NCBI GenBank assembly: GCA_025355505.1
Contig: JANXZM010000043.1
Coordinates: 1 to 38,329 of the forward strand
Direction: 5' to 3'
DNA from: Acidobacteriaceae bacterium
GTDB taxonomy: Bacteria; Acidobacteriota; Terriglobia; Terriglobales; Acidobacteriaceae
Length of the DNA: 38,329 nt
Below, piece after piece: positions 1 to 7,065 of this stretch. The translations under genes were made by a program, and so were the position numbers. How positions within the stretch are numbered: position 1 is the first letter of the stretch; the number at the start of each line of letters is the position of its first letter. The notes under the pieces are model-generated. The model was not told the origin of the DNA and did not search any database. It saw only the letters and a list, made by a program, of their open reading frames with translations.

Positions 1-56
1 ATTACGTCCTGTACTTTCATCGCCCGCTCCATCGCGGCCTTCGGGTAGGAATCCAT
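1..56 (-). CDS. IS transposase, N-terminal fragment (cut by window edge)
   Basis: The minus strand from 56 down to 1 reads MDSYPKAAMERAMKVQDVI with no stop. The MERAMKVQxVI stretch resembles, from memory, the start of helix-turn-helix transposases common in Acidobacteria and other environmental bacteria. In those the HTH domain follows directly. In-frame ATGs lie at 56, 32 and 20, and the true start is uncertain. A GGAG-containing stretch lies upstream on that strand (around 70-75), somewhat far from the ATG at 56. Only 18-19 residues are visible, so the IS family cannot be assigned. Confidence 0.55.
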   Translation of the reverse strand, partial: MDSYPKAAMERAMKVQDV

Positions 57-92
57 GCTTGGTATGGTCTCCTACCCTCGCCGCCCGCAAAG

Positions 93-135
93 CGGACATA
101 TCATGTGCTATCTCAACCGGACATATCATGTGCTA
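93..135. repeat. 18-bp direct repeat x2 at the IS end
   Basis: Two identical copies of CGGACATATCATGTGCTA lie at 93-110 and 118-135, separated by 7 bp. They sit between the partial transposase and the amidase gene. They are probably transposase-binding repeats at the IS tip. Confidence 0.75.
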
Positions 136-228
136 CCGACAGGATTTGCAGGAATCCCTTGACAATCTGTTTCCCGAGTAGCAGCATTCCGAGCGTCGCC
201 CTCACCAAATTTTCCCAGGAGGAACAAA

Positions 229-2055
229 ATGATCGTCCCAGCCATACGCACTCTGCTCCTTTCAGCCTTGCTGGCGCTTCCACTGGCGGCAGCAAATGAT
301 GCCACGCGCAACAGCGAGTCACCCGACATTCCCAAGCGGCACAACGAAGCGACGGTAGCGCAACTCCAGGCGGAGATGGCTTCCGGCAAACTTACCTCAG
401 AGTCATTGACCAAGGAATATATTGCCCGCATCATCGCGCTGGACCAGAATGGTCCGGGGGTCAACTCGGTGATCGAGCTGAACCCTGAAGCGCTCGATAT
501 GGCGCGCCACGCCGACCAACTGCGCAGGCACGGAATCCTGCTGGGGCCTTTGCACGGAATTCCGGTACTGCTTAAGGACAATGTCGAGACCGGCGACATG
601 ATGCAGACTACCGCGGGCTCGTTCGCGCTGGTTGGAAAGCCGGCGCTTACGGACTCCACGGTCGTCGCCAACCTGCGCGCGGGCGGCGCGGTGATTCTGG
701 GAAAGACGAACCTGTCGGAGTGGGCCAACTTCCGCTCCTTCGAATCCATCAGCGGGTGGTCGGGCCGGGGCGGGCAGACGAACAATCCCTATGGCATCGA
801 TCGCAATCCCTGCGGCTCCAGTGCCGGCTCGGGTGCTGCGGTGTCGGCGAACTTTGCCGCAGTGTCGTTCGGGACGGAGACCGATGGCAGCATTGTCTGC
901 CCGGCCAACGCGAATGGCGTCGTTGGCCTGAAGCCGACGGTGGGCCTCACCAGCCGTGCGGGTATCGTGCCACTCTCGCACACGCAAGACACTTTCGGTC
1001 CGCATGGGCGCACGGTGGCCGACGCGGCGGTGGCGCTGGGCGTGGTGCAGAGCCGCACCTTCGACGGCCGCGATCCTGCGACCGGCGGCGTTCCCCTGGG
1101 ATGGCAGGGCCGTTTCTCGCGCCCCACGAACATCCCCACCGACTACACAAAATTCCTCAACCCGAACGGGCTCCAGGGCGCGATCCTCGGCGTGACCAGG
1201 GCGGGACTGAACGGATTCGACCCGTTCGTGCCGACGCCGCCGCTGGTGCTGGACCAATTCGAGGCTGCGCTGAACGCAATGAGTGCGGCGGGTGCCACGC
1301 TTGTCGACCTCGACGCCGCGGGTTTCACGTTCCCTTCAGCCGACGGCGAGTTACTGGTGCTGTGCTTCGATTTCAGGAATGACCTTAAGGCTTATTTTCA
1401 CACGCGCGTGGGGGTACCCATGGCGGGCAAGACCTTAACCGATGCCATCGCTTTCAACAACGCCCACGCCGATGCCGAGATGCCGTTTTTTAGTCAGGAC
1501 ATTTGGGATCTCACCGATTCGCTGGCGCCGGGACCCGACGACCCGCAGCCGGTCTTCGGTGGGATGACCTATAACCAGGCGCTGGCCATCGACCAGAACG
1601 CCGGGGTCAACGGCATCGACGCGGCGCTGAGCCAGTTCGGTCTCGACGCGGTGGTCAGCGCCACCGACAACCCTGCCTGGGCCACCGACCTGCTCTACGG
1701 CGATCACTTCATTTTCGGTACGTCGGGCCTGGCGGCTGCGCCCGGTTATCCCATTGTGCAGGTGCCCGCGGGCATGGTGTTCGGCGTGCCACTCGGCGTC
1801 AGCTTCTTCGGAACGGCGTTCAGTGAGCCCATGCTCATCAAGCTCGCCTCCGGGTTCGAGGCGGTCACCCAGGCGCGCGCACACAACCTGCCCACGTTCG
1901 CGCTGACGGTGCCGTTCGACCACATCTCCGGCTCGACGCTGAAGCCGCCGGCTCAGCGCAACGCGCCGCCCAAGGTCAGCCGAAGCCGGCCGTCGCCGCC
2001 GTCAAATGCAACCAGACAGCCAGGGAAAGAACTCAGGCGGCCGCACCATTTGTGA
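229..2055 (+). CDS. Exported amidase-signature family hydrolase
   Basis: This is an amidase-signature (AS) family enzyme that hydrolyses C-N amide bonds; the substrate cannot be told from sequence. The 608-aa protein starts with a signal peptide (hydrophobic residues about 8-21, ending LAAAND), so it should act outside the cytoplasm. The Ser-cisSer-Lys triad fits K117 (GIPVLLKD), S197 (CGSSAGSG) and S221 (TETDGSI), with family-like spacing. The core runs to about residue 565, and the last ~45 residues are a Pro/Ser/Arg-rich tail without clear homology. The ATG is well supported by AGGAGG about 7 nt upstream. It is monocistronic and sits directly beside an IS end. Exported relatives are often annotated as amidase or glutamyl-tRNA amidotransferase subunit A-like, but nothing suggests a role in tRNA amidation here. 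Confidence 0.9.
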   Translation: MIVPAIRTLLLSALLALPLAAANDATRNSESPDIPKRHNEATVAQLQAEMASGKLTSESLTKEYIARIIALDQNGPGVNSVIELNPEALDMARHADQLRRHGILLGPLHGIPVLLKDNVETGDMMQTTAGSFALVGKPALTDSTVVANLRAGGAVILGKTNLSEWANFRSFESISGWSGRGGQTNNPYGIDRNPCGSSAGSGAAVSANFAAVSFGTETDGSIVCPANANGVVGLKPTVGLTSRAGIVPLSHTQDTFGPHGRTVADAAVALGVVQSRTFDGRDPATGGVPLGWQGRFSRPTNIPTDYTKFLNPNGLQGAILGVTRAGLNGFDPFVPTPPLVLDQFEAALNAMSAAGATLVDLDAAGFTFPSADGELLVLCFDFRNDLKAYFHTRVGVPMAGKTLTDAIAFNNAHADAEMPFFSQDIWDLTDSLAPGPDDPQPVFGGMTYNQALAIDQNAGVNGIDAALSQFGLDAVVSATDNPAWATDLLYGDHFIFGTSGLAAAPGYPIVQVPAGMVFGVPLGVSFFGTAFSEPMLIKLASGFEAVTQARAHNLPTFALTVPFDHISGSTLKPPAQRNAPPKVSRSRPSPPSNATRQPGKELRRPHHL

Positions 2056-2079
2056 TTCTGCCTGGAGTTGCTAACGATC

Positions 2080-2112
2080 GAGGGGGCGCATATTTGAAGT
2101 GCGCCCTCTTAT
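2080..2112 (+). terminator. Possible terminator after the amidase gene
   Basis: GAGGGGGCGCA (2080-2090) can pair with TGCGCCCTC (2100-2108), with two G residues bulged and a loop of about nine nucleotides. Only a short TT follows, so intrinsic termination would be weak. Confidence 0.35.
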
Positions 2113-2346
2113 CCCGTCCAACCATGAGGAGGGATAGGAGCGTGCGCGATTCAATGGTGCACTTCCTGACATCGGGGCGGGGGAAGCTTCTTGGACGAAG
2201 CTCCCGGGAGAGCCGAAACTCGTGTCCGAATCGATCCCTGTTGTGAAATCGCGTTTTCAATATTGACGTCTGCTCACGCACGAACCCGCTACTTTATTCC
2301 CAATCATCGCCCGGTCCTGCTACTTTCAAGGGACGGTGACCGCAGA

Positions 2347-2378
2347 GCGTGAGAGGCGGCAAGCCGTGTCTCTACGGG
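2347..2378. repeat. GAGACG-type palindromic repeat (degenerate copy)
   Basis: GAGAGGCGGCAAGCCGTGTC with the following TCTAC matches, in the reverse orientation, the repeats at 10477-10503 and 13840-13900 (GGCAAGCC core flanked by GAGA and TCTCTAC). It lies just upstream of the transglutaminase-like gene. Confidence 0.6.
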
Positions 2379-2388
2379 AAAAATTGGG

Positions 2389-3003
2389 ATGAAGAACGCC
2401 AATTCCTGGGGCCTAACCCCCGCCGAACTTCGCAAGCTGCGTGGATTGAAGACTCCGCATGGGATTCAACGCTTGCTTGACGACATGCCTTATCACCTTG
2501 CGGACAGTGCCTGGTCTCCGCGACGGGTGCTGCGGGAAAACACTTCGCATTGCTACGAGGGGGCGCTGTTTGCGGCGGCGGCGCTGCGCGCCATTGGATA
2601 TCCTCCGCTGATTCTCGATCTGGAAGCTGAGCACGATACCGATCACGTGATTGCCGTGTACCGCGTCGATGGACATTGGGGTGCGGTGGCTAAATCGAAT
2701 TACACTGGGTGCCGCTATCGCGAGCCAGTGTATCGTTCGCTGCGTGAACTGGCGCTTAGTTATTTCGACACTTACTTCAATCTGAGGGGAGAGCGAACGC
2801 TGCGGACTTTTTCGCGGCCGGTGCACATGCGGCGTTTCGATGCTCTTCAGTGGATGACTTCCGAGCAGCCAGTGTGGTTTGTGGCGGAGTACCTGCTGGA
2901 GATTTCTCATACCCCACTGATCACTCGCGGGCAGGCTCAGCGGCTGCATCGGCTGGATGGACGATCGTTCCGAGCGGGGTGTCTGGAGCGAGCGGACAAG
3001 TAG
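2389..3003 (+). CDS. Transglutaminase-like protein of unknown substrate
   Basis: This 204-aa protein has no signal peptide. The pattern fits a compact transglutaminase/cysteine-peptidase-like fold. A candidate catalytic Cys lies in NTSHCYEGA near residue 54, followed by an Ala-rich helix, a His in TDHVIAVYR near residue 88, and a polar residue in AKSNYTG near residue 104. The next segment, YREPVYRSLRELALSYF, is well formed and suggests a conserved family. The reaction could be hydrolysis or transamidation of a peptide or small molecule; I infer only the fold class. There is no strong Shine-Dalgarno sequence ahead of the ATG at 2389. The gene stands alone between two long intergenic stretches. 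Confidence 0.75.
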   Translation: MKNANSWGLTPAELRKLRGLKTPHGIQRLLDDMPYHLADSAWSPRRVLRENTSHCYEGALFAAAALRAIGYPPLILDLEAEHDTDHVIAVYRVDGHWGAVAKSNYTGCRYREPVYRSLRELALSYFDTYFNLRGERTLRTFSRPVHMRRFDALQWMTSEQPVWFVAEYLLEISHTPLITRGQAQRLHRLDGRSFRAGCLERADK

Positions 3004-3643
3004 GGGCAGGGCCTAAAATCATTCACCACCAATGACATTGAAGGTGCACGAAGGAAACCCCTCGAAAGCCGATGTGCAATGTCTCTACCACGAACCAGTA
3101 AGATGGCTTTTTATCTTCGAAAACAGATCAGGCTACAGGAGCCGGTGCGAACGAGAAGTGACGGGGCTCACGCGGTGCGGGTGATGCGAGCACGTGTAAC
3201 GGGGGACGTTGAGCTGGAAGGGAAGGCAAATCGGACCGATCTTCGAGTTGGAGGGATGGAGCGAGTTGTAGCATTTTCAGCGGCTTGCGCGCCCGTCCAA
3301 GTACTTCCGTACCGTCTCTAGTACCTTAGTTACCCCAACGAGGGTGACCGGTGTCCAATTTGCTTATTGACTACCACCCATAGTGGTACTCGCACGCTCC
3401 AATGCTAGCAGTAGAGATTAACCGCAAGTCCACTTTTTGCGAAATCCAGAAAAACCCCATAAAACCCAAAGAAACCGGGAGATTCCCGTGGAGAGGTCCT
3501 CGGTTCCGGTTGAGATATGCTCAGCACACCAAAACACACTCGAACGCGTTTGAATCGAGGACTTGGTTCTCCCAAATTCGGTCAGCGTTGCCGGAAAGAA
3601 AAGGCGGGGCTGAGAAGCGGGTTCTGTGGGAGAGAGAAACGTT
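3004..3643. other. Long intergenic region upstream of the pilus operon
   Basis: About 640 bases hold no gene I can support. An 80-codon open frame (3079-3321) has Arg/Val-rich, feature-poor sequence and no ribosome-binding site. A perfect 6-bp inverted repeat, TACCAC-N5-GTGGTA, lies at 3372-3388. The A-rich segment around 3440-3475 and the following sequence are the likely place for the promoter of the HTH-pilMNOPQ operon, but I cannot point to a clear -35/-10 pair. Confidence 0.5.
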
Positions 3644-3880
3644 ATGACCGACTCGCGAGAAGTGATGAACATTCGCCAAGCTTCGCAGTATCTGGGAGTG
3701 AGTCCGGACACATTGTACAAGTACGTGAACGAGCAGAAGATTCCGGCGTTCAAGTTGGGCAATCGCTGGCGCTTCAAGAAATCGAAGCTTGATGAGTGGA
3801 TGGAACAGAAGTCGATGGAAACGGAACCGCAGGGCAAAAAGAAAATCAAGGCAGCGGTGAAAGCTGCCGGAACTTCGTAG
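3644..3880 (+). CDS. Excisionase/MerR-type HTH DNA-binding protein
   Basis: A small (78-aa) DNA-binding protein of the excisionase family. VMNIRQASQYLGVSPDTLYKYVNEQKIPAFKLGNRWRF spans a winged helix-turn-helix, with the recognition helix around SPDTLYKYV and the wing at KLGNRWRF. A basic tail (KGKKKIKAA-like) follows. A GTG in the same frame at 3626 would add six residues. I prefer the ATG at 3644 because the family alignment begins right after it and GGGAGAGAG lies upstream. It is the first gene before pilM, 27 bp away, so it may regulate the pilus operon. Proteins of this size are also found in mobile elements, but no element is seen here. Confidence 0.85.
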   Translation: MTDSREVMNIRQASQYLGVSPDTLYKYVNEQKIPAFKLGNRWRFKKSKLDEWMEQKSMETEPQGKKKIKAAVKAAGTS

Positions 3881-3907
3881 GCGAACTCGGTCAACAAAGG
3901 CGGGCAC

Positions 3908-4963
3908 ATGTTTGGAATGGGATCGAAAACGATAGTGGGTTTGGATGTGGGATCTTCCAGCATCAAGGCGGTCGAGCTCAGGAAGACACGCACTGGAATC
4001 GAAGTGGCGCACATCGGCATGGAGCCAATCGCGCCCGACATTGTTGTGGATTCCATGATCGTGGACTCGGGTACGGTTTCAGCCGCCATCTCCAAGCTGT
4101 TCGCGGACACTTTGATCAAGTCGAAGGCGGTGGCCACGGCGGTGAGCGGACACTCGGTGATCGTAAAGAAAATTTCACTGCCTTCGATGAGCGATCAGGA
4201 ACTGGCCGAGACCATCCAGAAGGAAGCTGCCCAGCACATTCCGTTCGATCTCGCGGATGTGAACCTCGACTACCAGATTCTTTCCGACGACGCGACCAGC
4301 CCGACCATGGATGTGCTGCTGGTGGCTGTCAAGAAAGACAAGATTCTGAACTACACCAACGTACTCTCGATGGCGGGCAAGACTCCGGCTATTGTGGATA
4401 TCGATGCGCTCGCTCTGCAGAATTGTTACGAGTACAACTATGAACCGGCGCCCAATCAGGTGGTGGCGTTGCTCAACCTGGGTGCGAGCGTGATGAACAT
4501 CAACATTGTCAAGGGCACGACGCCGCTGTTCCCGCGCGACGTTTCGGTGGGCGGGCATCAGTATACCGATTCGCTGCAGAAGGAGCTGGATCTGAGCTTC
4601 GATGACGCGGAATCGCTGAAGCTGGGGCACAAGGTGGGCACGGTGCACGACGACGCGAAGACGCCGATCCTGCAGCAGGTGACGGAAATCATCGTTCTGG
4701 AAATTCAGAAGACATTCGATTTTTTTCGCGCCAGCGCCTCGGGCGAACACATCGAGAAGATTTATCTGGCCGGCGGTTCGGCCAAGGTACCCGGCCTGGT
4801 GGAAGCTTTGCGCCAGGAGTTCTCGATGCCGGTCGAGTTGTTTAATCCGTTTCAGAAAGTGTTGGCTCCGGTGGACGGCGCCGGGGCGGAGCTGGTCGAA
4901 CAGAACGCGGGCCAGTTGGCAGTGGCCGTGGGTTTGGCCCTGAGGAGCTTTGAAAAGCTATGA
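3908..4963 (+). CDS. pilM: Type IV pilus assembly protein PilM
   Basis: PilM is an actin-like (FtsA-fold) cytoplasmic protein that binds the N-terminal tail of PilN and links the inner-membrane PilN-PilO-PilP platform to the pilus motor. The 351-aa length is normal. The phosphate-1 loop GLDVGSSSIKAVEL is near residues 11-24, the second nucleotide-binding region is around LLNLGASVMNINIV, and the adenosine motif IYLAGGSAKVPGL is near residue 285. It is the first structural gene of pilMNO(P)Q. Its stop overlaps the pilN start by 4 nt (ATGA at 4960-4963), which indicates translational coupling. Confidence 0.95.
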   Translation: MFGMGSKTIVGLDVGSSSIKAVELRKTRTGIEVAHIGMEPIAPDIVVDSMIVDSGTVSAAISKLFADTLIKSKAVATAVSGHSVIVKKISLPSMSDQELAETIQKEAAQHIPFDLADVNLDYQILSDDATSPTMDVLLVAVKKDKILNYTNVLSMAGKTPAIVDIDALALQNCYEYNYEPAPNQVVALLNLGASVMNINIVKGTTPLFPRDVSVGGHQYTDSLQKELDLSFDDAESLKLGHKVGTVHDDAKTPILQQVTEIIVLEIQKTFDFFRASASGEHIEKIYLAGGSAKVPGLVEALRQEFSMPVELFNPFQKVLAPVDGAGAELVEQNAGQLAVAVGLALRSFEKL

Positions 4964-5547
4964 TCCGAATCAACCTGCTGGGTTCTCCGAAACCGAAAGG
5001 CAAGAAAAACTCTGCCGTCAATATGCCGAGCTTCGAGCTGGGCAATCTCGGCGGACCCATGGTCCAGGTGGCTGGCGTGTTGCTGATCGCCGGCGCTCTG
5101 AATTTCGGGTACTGGTACCAGCTCGACCGGGAAAAGAAATCGATCGAAATGCAAGCCCGGGTGGCGGAACAGAAGAATCGCGAACTAGCCGACATCAAGG
5201 TGCGGTATATGGAGCGGCAGAAGCAAGCTGACTCCTACAAGCGGCGGGTGGATGTGATCGATCAGTTGCGGACGAACCAGTCCGGCCCGGTGAACCTGCT
5301 CTCGATGATCGGCGATACGGTGAACAGAACCGAGGCGGTCTGGTTGAACAGCATGCAGGACCAAGGCGCGAGCGTGGCCATTGACGGCACGGCGCTGAGC
5401 AGTGATGCGGTGGCCAATCTGATCTCCAATCTGCAGAAGACCGGTTTTTTCCGCAACATTGAGATCAAGGAAAGTTATCAGGACGAATCGGTAAAGGACA
5501 TGCAGGCGTTTCAATTCACGCTGACCTGCGAAAAGGCGAAGTCGTAA
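4960..5547 (+). CDS. pilN: Type IV pilus assembly protein PilN
   Basis: PilN is a bitopic inner-membrane protein that pairs with PilO and binds PilM through its cytoplasmic N-terminus. The 195-aa protein begins with the diagnostic MIRINLL motif, the PilM-binding tail. It has one membrane segment at about residues 34-53, a coiled-coil-prone stretch (about 55-95) and a C-terminal ferredoxin-like periplasmic domain. It has an unusually long cytoplasmic linker rich in Lys and Gly between MIRINLL and the membrane helix. The start overlaps the pilM stop by 4 nt, and pilO follows after 14 bp. Confidence 0.93.
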   Translation: MIRINLLGSPKPKGKKNSAVNMPSFELGNLGGPMVQVAGVLLIAGALNFGYWYQLDREKKSIEMQARVAEQKNRELADIKVRYMERQKQADSYKRRVDVIDQLRTNQSGPVNLLSMIGDTVNRTEAVWLNSMQDQGASVAIDGTALSSDAVANLISNLQKTGFFRNIEIKESYQDESVKDMQAFQFTLTCEKAKS

Positions 5548-5561
5548 AGGCGGAACCGACT

Positions 5562-6194
5562 ATGAATATTGGCGAATTAACGGGTGTGAAGCTGTTGGGA
5601 GTCCTGCTGCTGGTGGCGGCGCTGGCGACGGGCGGCCTCTACTACACGGTCTACAAATCGCAGCGCGATCAAAACGGGGCGGCCCAGTTCAAGCTGCAGG
5701 CCAAACTGCGGGAGAATGCGGAACTGGAAGCCTACCGGCCGAAACTAGCCGACATGGAGCGCCAGCTTGCCAGTTTGAAGCAGCAGCTCGAAATCGAGCG
5801 GCGCATCGTGCCCGATGAAAAAGAAGTGGACAATTTTATGCGCATAGTGAGCGGAGAAGCGCGCAAGTCGGGAGTGGAAGTCCGCCGCTACACGTCGCGC
5901 CCGTACGTGGCCAAAGAGTTCTACACGGAAGTACCGTTCGAGGTGGAGTTTGACGGTCCGTACTACTCGATGCTTGGGTTCTTCGACCGGCTGGGAAAAG
6001 CGGAGCGCATCGTAAATGTTGCGAACCTGCTGGTGGCGTCGACCCGGAAGCCGTCCGATGCCAAGGCGAAGCATACCTACCAGTACGCGCCGGGAGAGAG
6101 TGTGGTGGCGACCTGCCTGACCACCACGTATTTCAGTCATGACCTGGATCCGGCGGCGCCGGCCAGCAAGCCCGGACCACCGGCAAAGAAATAG
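5562..6194 (+). CDS. pilO: Type IV pilus assembly protein PilO
   Basis: PilO is the inner-membrane partner of PilN in the pilus alignment complex. The 210-aa protein has a short cytoplasmic tail, one membrane helix (about residues 9-29), a coiled coil (about 40-85, LKQQLEIERRIVPDEKEV) and a periplasmic domain with the PilO-typical VPFEVEFDGPYYSMLGFFDRLGKAERIVNV segment (about 125-155). The C-terminus is Pro/Ala/Lys-rich. It sits in the expected operon position. The next gene starts 10 bp after its stop. Confidence 0.93.
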   Translation: MNIGELTGVKLLGVLLLVAALATGGLYYTVYKSQRDQNGAAQFKLQAKLRENAELEAYRPKLADMERQLASLKQQLEIERRIVPDEKEVDNFMRIVSGEARKSGVEVRRYTSRPYVAKEFYTEVPFEVEFDGPYYSMLGFFDRLGKAERIVNVANLLVASTRKPSDAKAKHTYQYAPGESVVATCLTTTYFSHDLDPAAPASKPGPPAKK

Positions 6195-6204
6195 GAGGGA
6201 CAGG

Positions 6205-6999
6205 ATGAAGCCGACGGTGACAATTCTCGTTTGTGTAATGGCTGCGGGCTTGGCCTCGGCCCAGAGTCCCAGCATTATCCAGAACACTCGCGCCGCCATG
6301 AGCGGGGTGAGCAACCATGCGACGGCTGCCTCGAATGAGGCTCTGGGCATTCACCAGTCCGCTCCAGCGGCGGCGAGCGCCACCCACGCAGCGGCTAAGT
6401 CGAGCGGAGTGGGAGTGGTTACGTCGGTAAAGTCTTCTTCACCTTCTTCTTCCGCACCATCAAAGGCGGGTGCGACTGCAGCGCGTGCGAAGAACGCGGG
6501 CGGGGCGAAACAGGTTCCGACCGTCGCGGCCAGTCGCAGCGCGCATGCCAAGCCAGCCGCGGCAGCTCCCAAGAGCAATCCGCCGGTGGCCGCTACCGCA
6601 GCCGGCAACGGCGCTTCGGGCAGCGGAGCAGGCGAGAGCGCGGCGAGCGAGCCGAAGCCCGCTCCGGACAGCAAGTACAACGCGAACGGAAGACGGGATC
6701 CTTTTCTTAGTCCGGTGGTGAGCCACGCGGGCGGTTCGGGATGCAGCACCGGAAAGAAGTGTCTGGAAATCGGGGCCATCAACCTGCGCGGTGTGGTGCA
6801 TCAGGAAAGCGGTTTCATCGCCGTGGTTAGTAACGGTCTAAATAAAGCGTATTTTCTGCGGGAAAACGACCCGGTGTTCAACGGTTATGTGATGAAAATC
6901 ACGGGGGACTCCATCGTTTTTCAGGAAACACTGCAGGACCGGTTGGGCAAGACTTTTACGCGGGAAGTAGTGAAGAAAATTACGACTCCGGCAGTGTAG
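6205..6999 (+). CDS. PilP-like pilus alignment lipoprotein analogue
   Basis: PilP normally bridges the PilN-PilO inner-membrane complex and the PilQ secretin. This 264-aa protein occupies the pilP slot. It starts with a signal peptide (MKPTVTILVCVMAAGLASAQ) and continues with a long Ala/Ser/Lys low-complexity linker (about residues 30-150). It ends in a small beta domain (about 155-264) with GRRDPFLSP and LRGVVHQESGFIAVVSNG, which resembles PilP. The signal has Cys at residue 10 but no clear lipobox at the cleavage site, so unlike proteobacterial PilP it may not be a lipoprotein. The ATG at 6205 has AGGAGG upstream. An earlier in-frame start would overlap pilO and is unlikely. Confidence 0.8.
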   Translation: MKPTVTILVCVMAAGLASAQSPSIIQNTRAAMSGVSNHATAASNEALGIHQSAPAAASATHAAAKSSGVGVVTSVKSSSPSSSAPSKAGATAARAKNAGGAKQVPTVAASRSAHAKPAAAAPKSNPPVAATAAGNGASGSGAGESAASEPKPAPDSKYNANGRRDPFLSPVVSHAGGSGCSTGKKCLEIGAINLRGVVHQESGFIAVVSNGLNKAYFLRENDPVFNGYVMKITGDSIVFQETLQDRLGKTFTREVVKKITTPAV

Positions 7000-7065
7000 G
7001 CCTGGAGAAAAAGACTTTAAAGAAACACATGGGGGCGAAACGGCCTCGCATGGGGAGATAGGGAA

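Larger units (their letters stand above)
1..136 (-). mobile_element. End of an insertion sequence, truncated by the window edge
   Basis: This is the terminal part of an IS whose transposase reads leftwards out of the window. An 18-bp sequence beginning CGGACATATC occurs twice (93-110 and 118-135, period 25 bp) just upstream of the transposase start. Repeated motifs near the tips are common in IS ends. The outer limit is taken as the end of the second copy near 136. The other end lies outside the window, so neither terminal inverted repeats nor a target duplication can be checked. Confidence 0.6.
2056..2388. other. Intergenic region with hairpin and one repeat copy
   Basis: No convincing gene is seen in these 333 bases. 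They hold an imperfect GC-rich hairpin just after the amidase stop (2080-2108) and a degenerate copy of the GAGACG...CGTCTC palindromic repeat family (2347-2378). A short open frame at 2052-2246 lacks recognisable protein features and I do not call it. Confidence 0.6.

Noticed and set aside
3079-3321. 80-codon open frame upstream of the pilus operon
   Set aside because: No ribosome-binding site, no domain, and Arg/Val-rich composition typical of random GC-rich DNA.
3418-4137. 239-codon open frame on the minus strand across the HTH gene and pilM start
   Set aside because: It overlaps two well-supported genes and its translation has no recognisable features.
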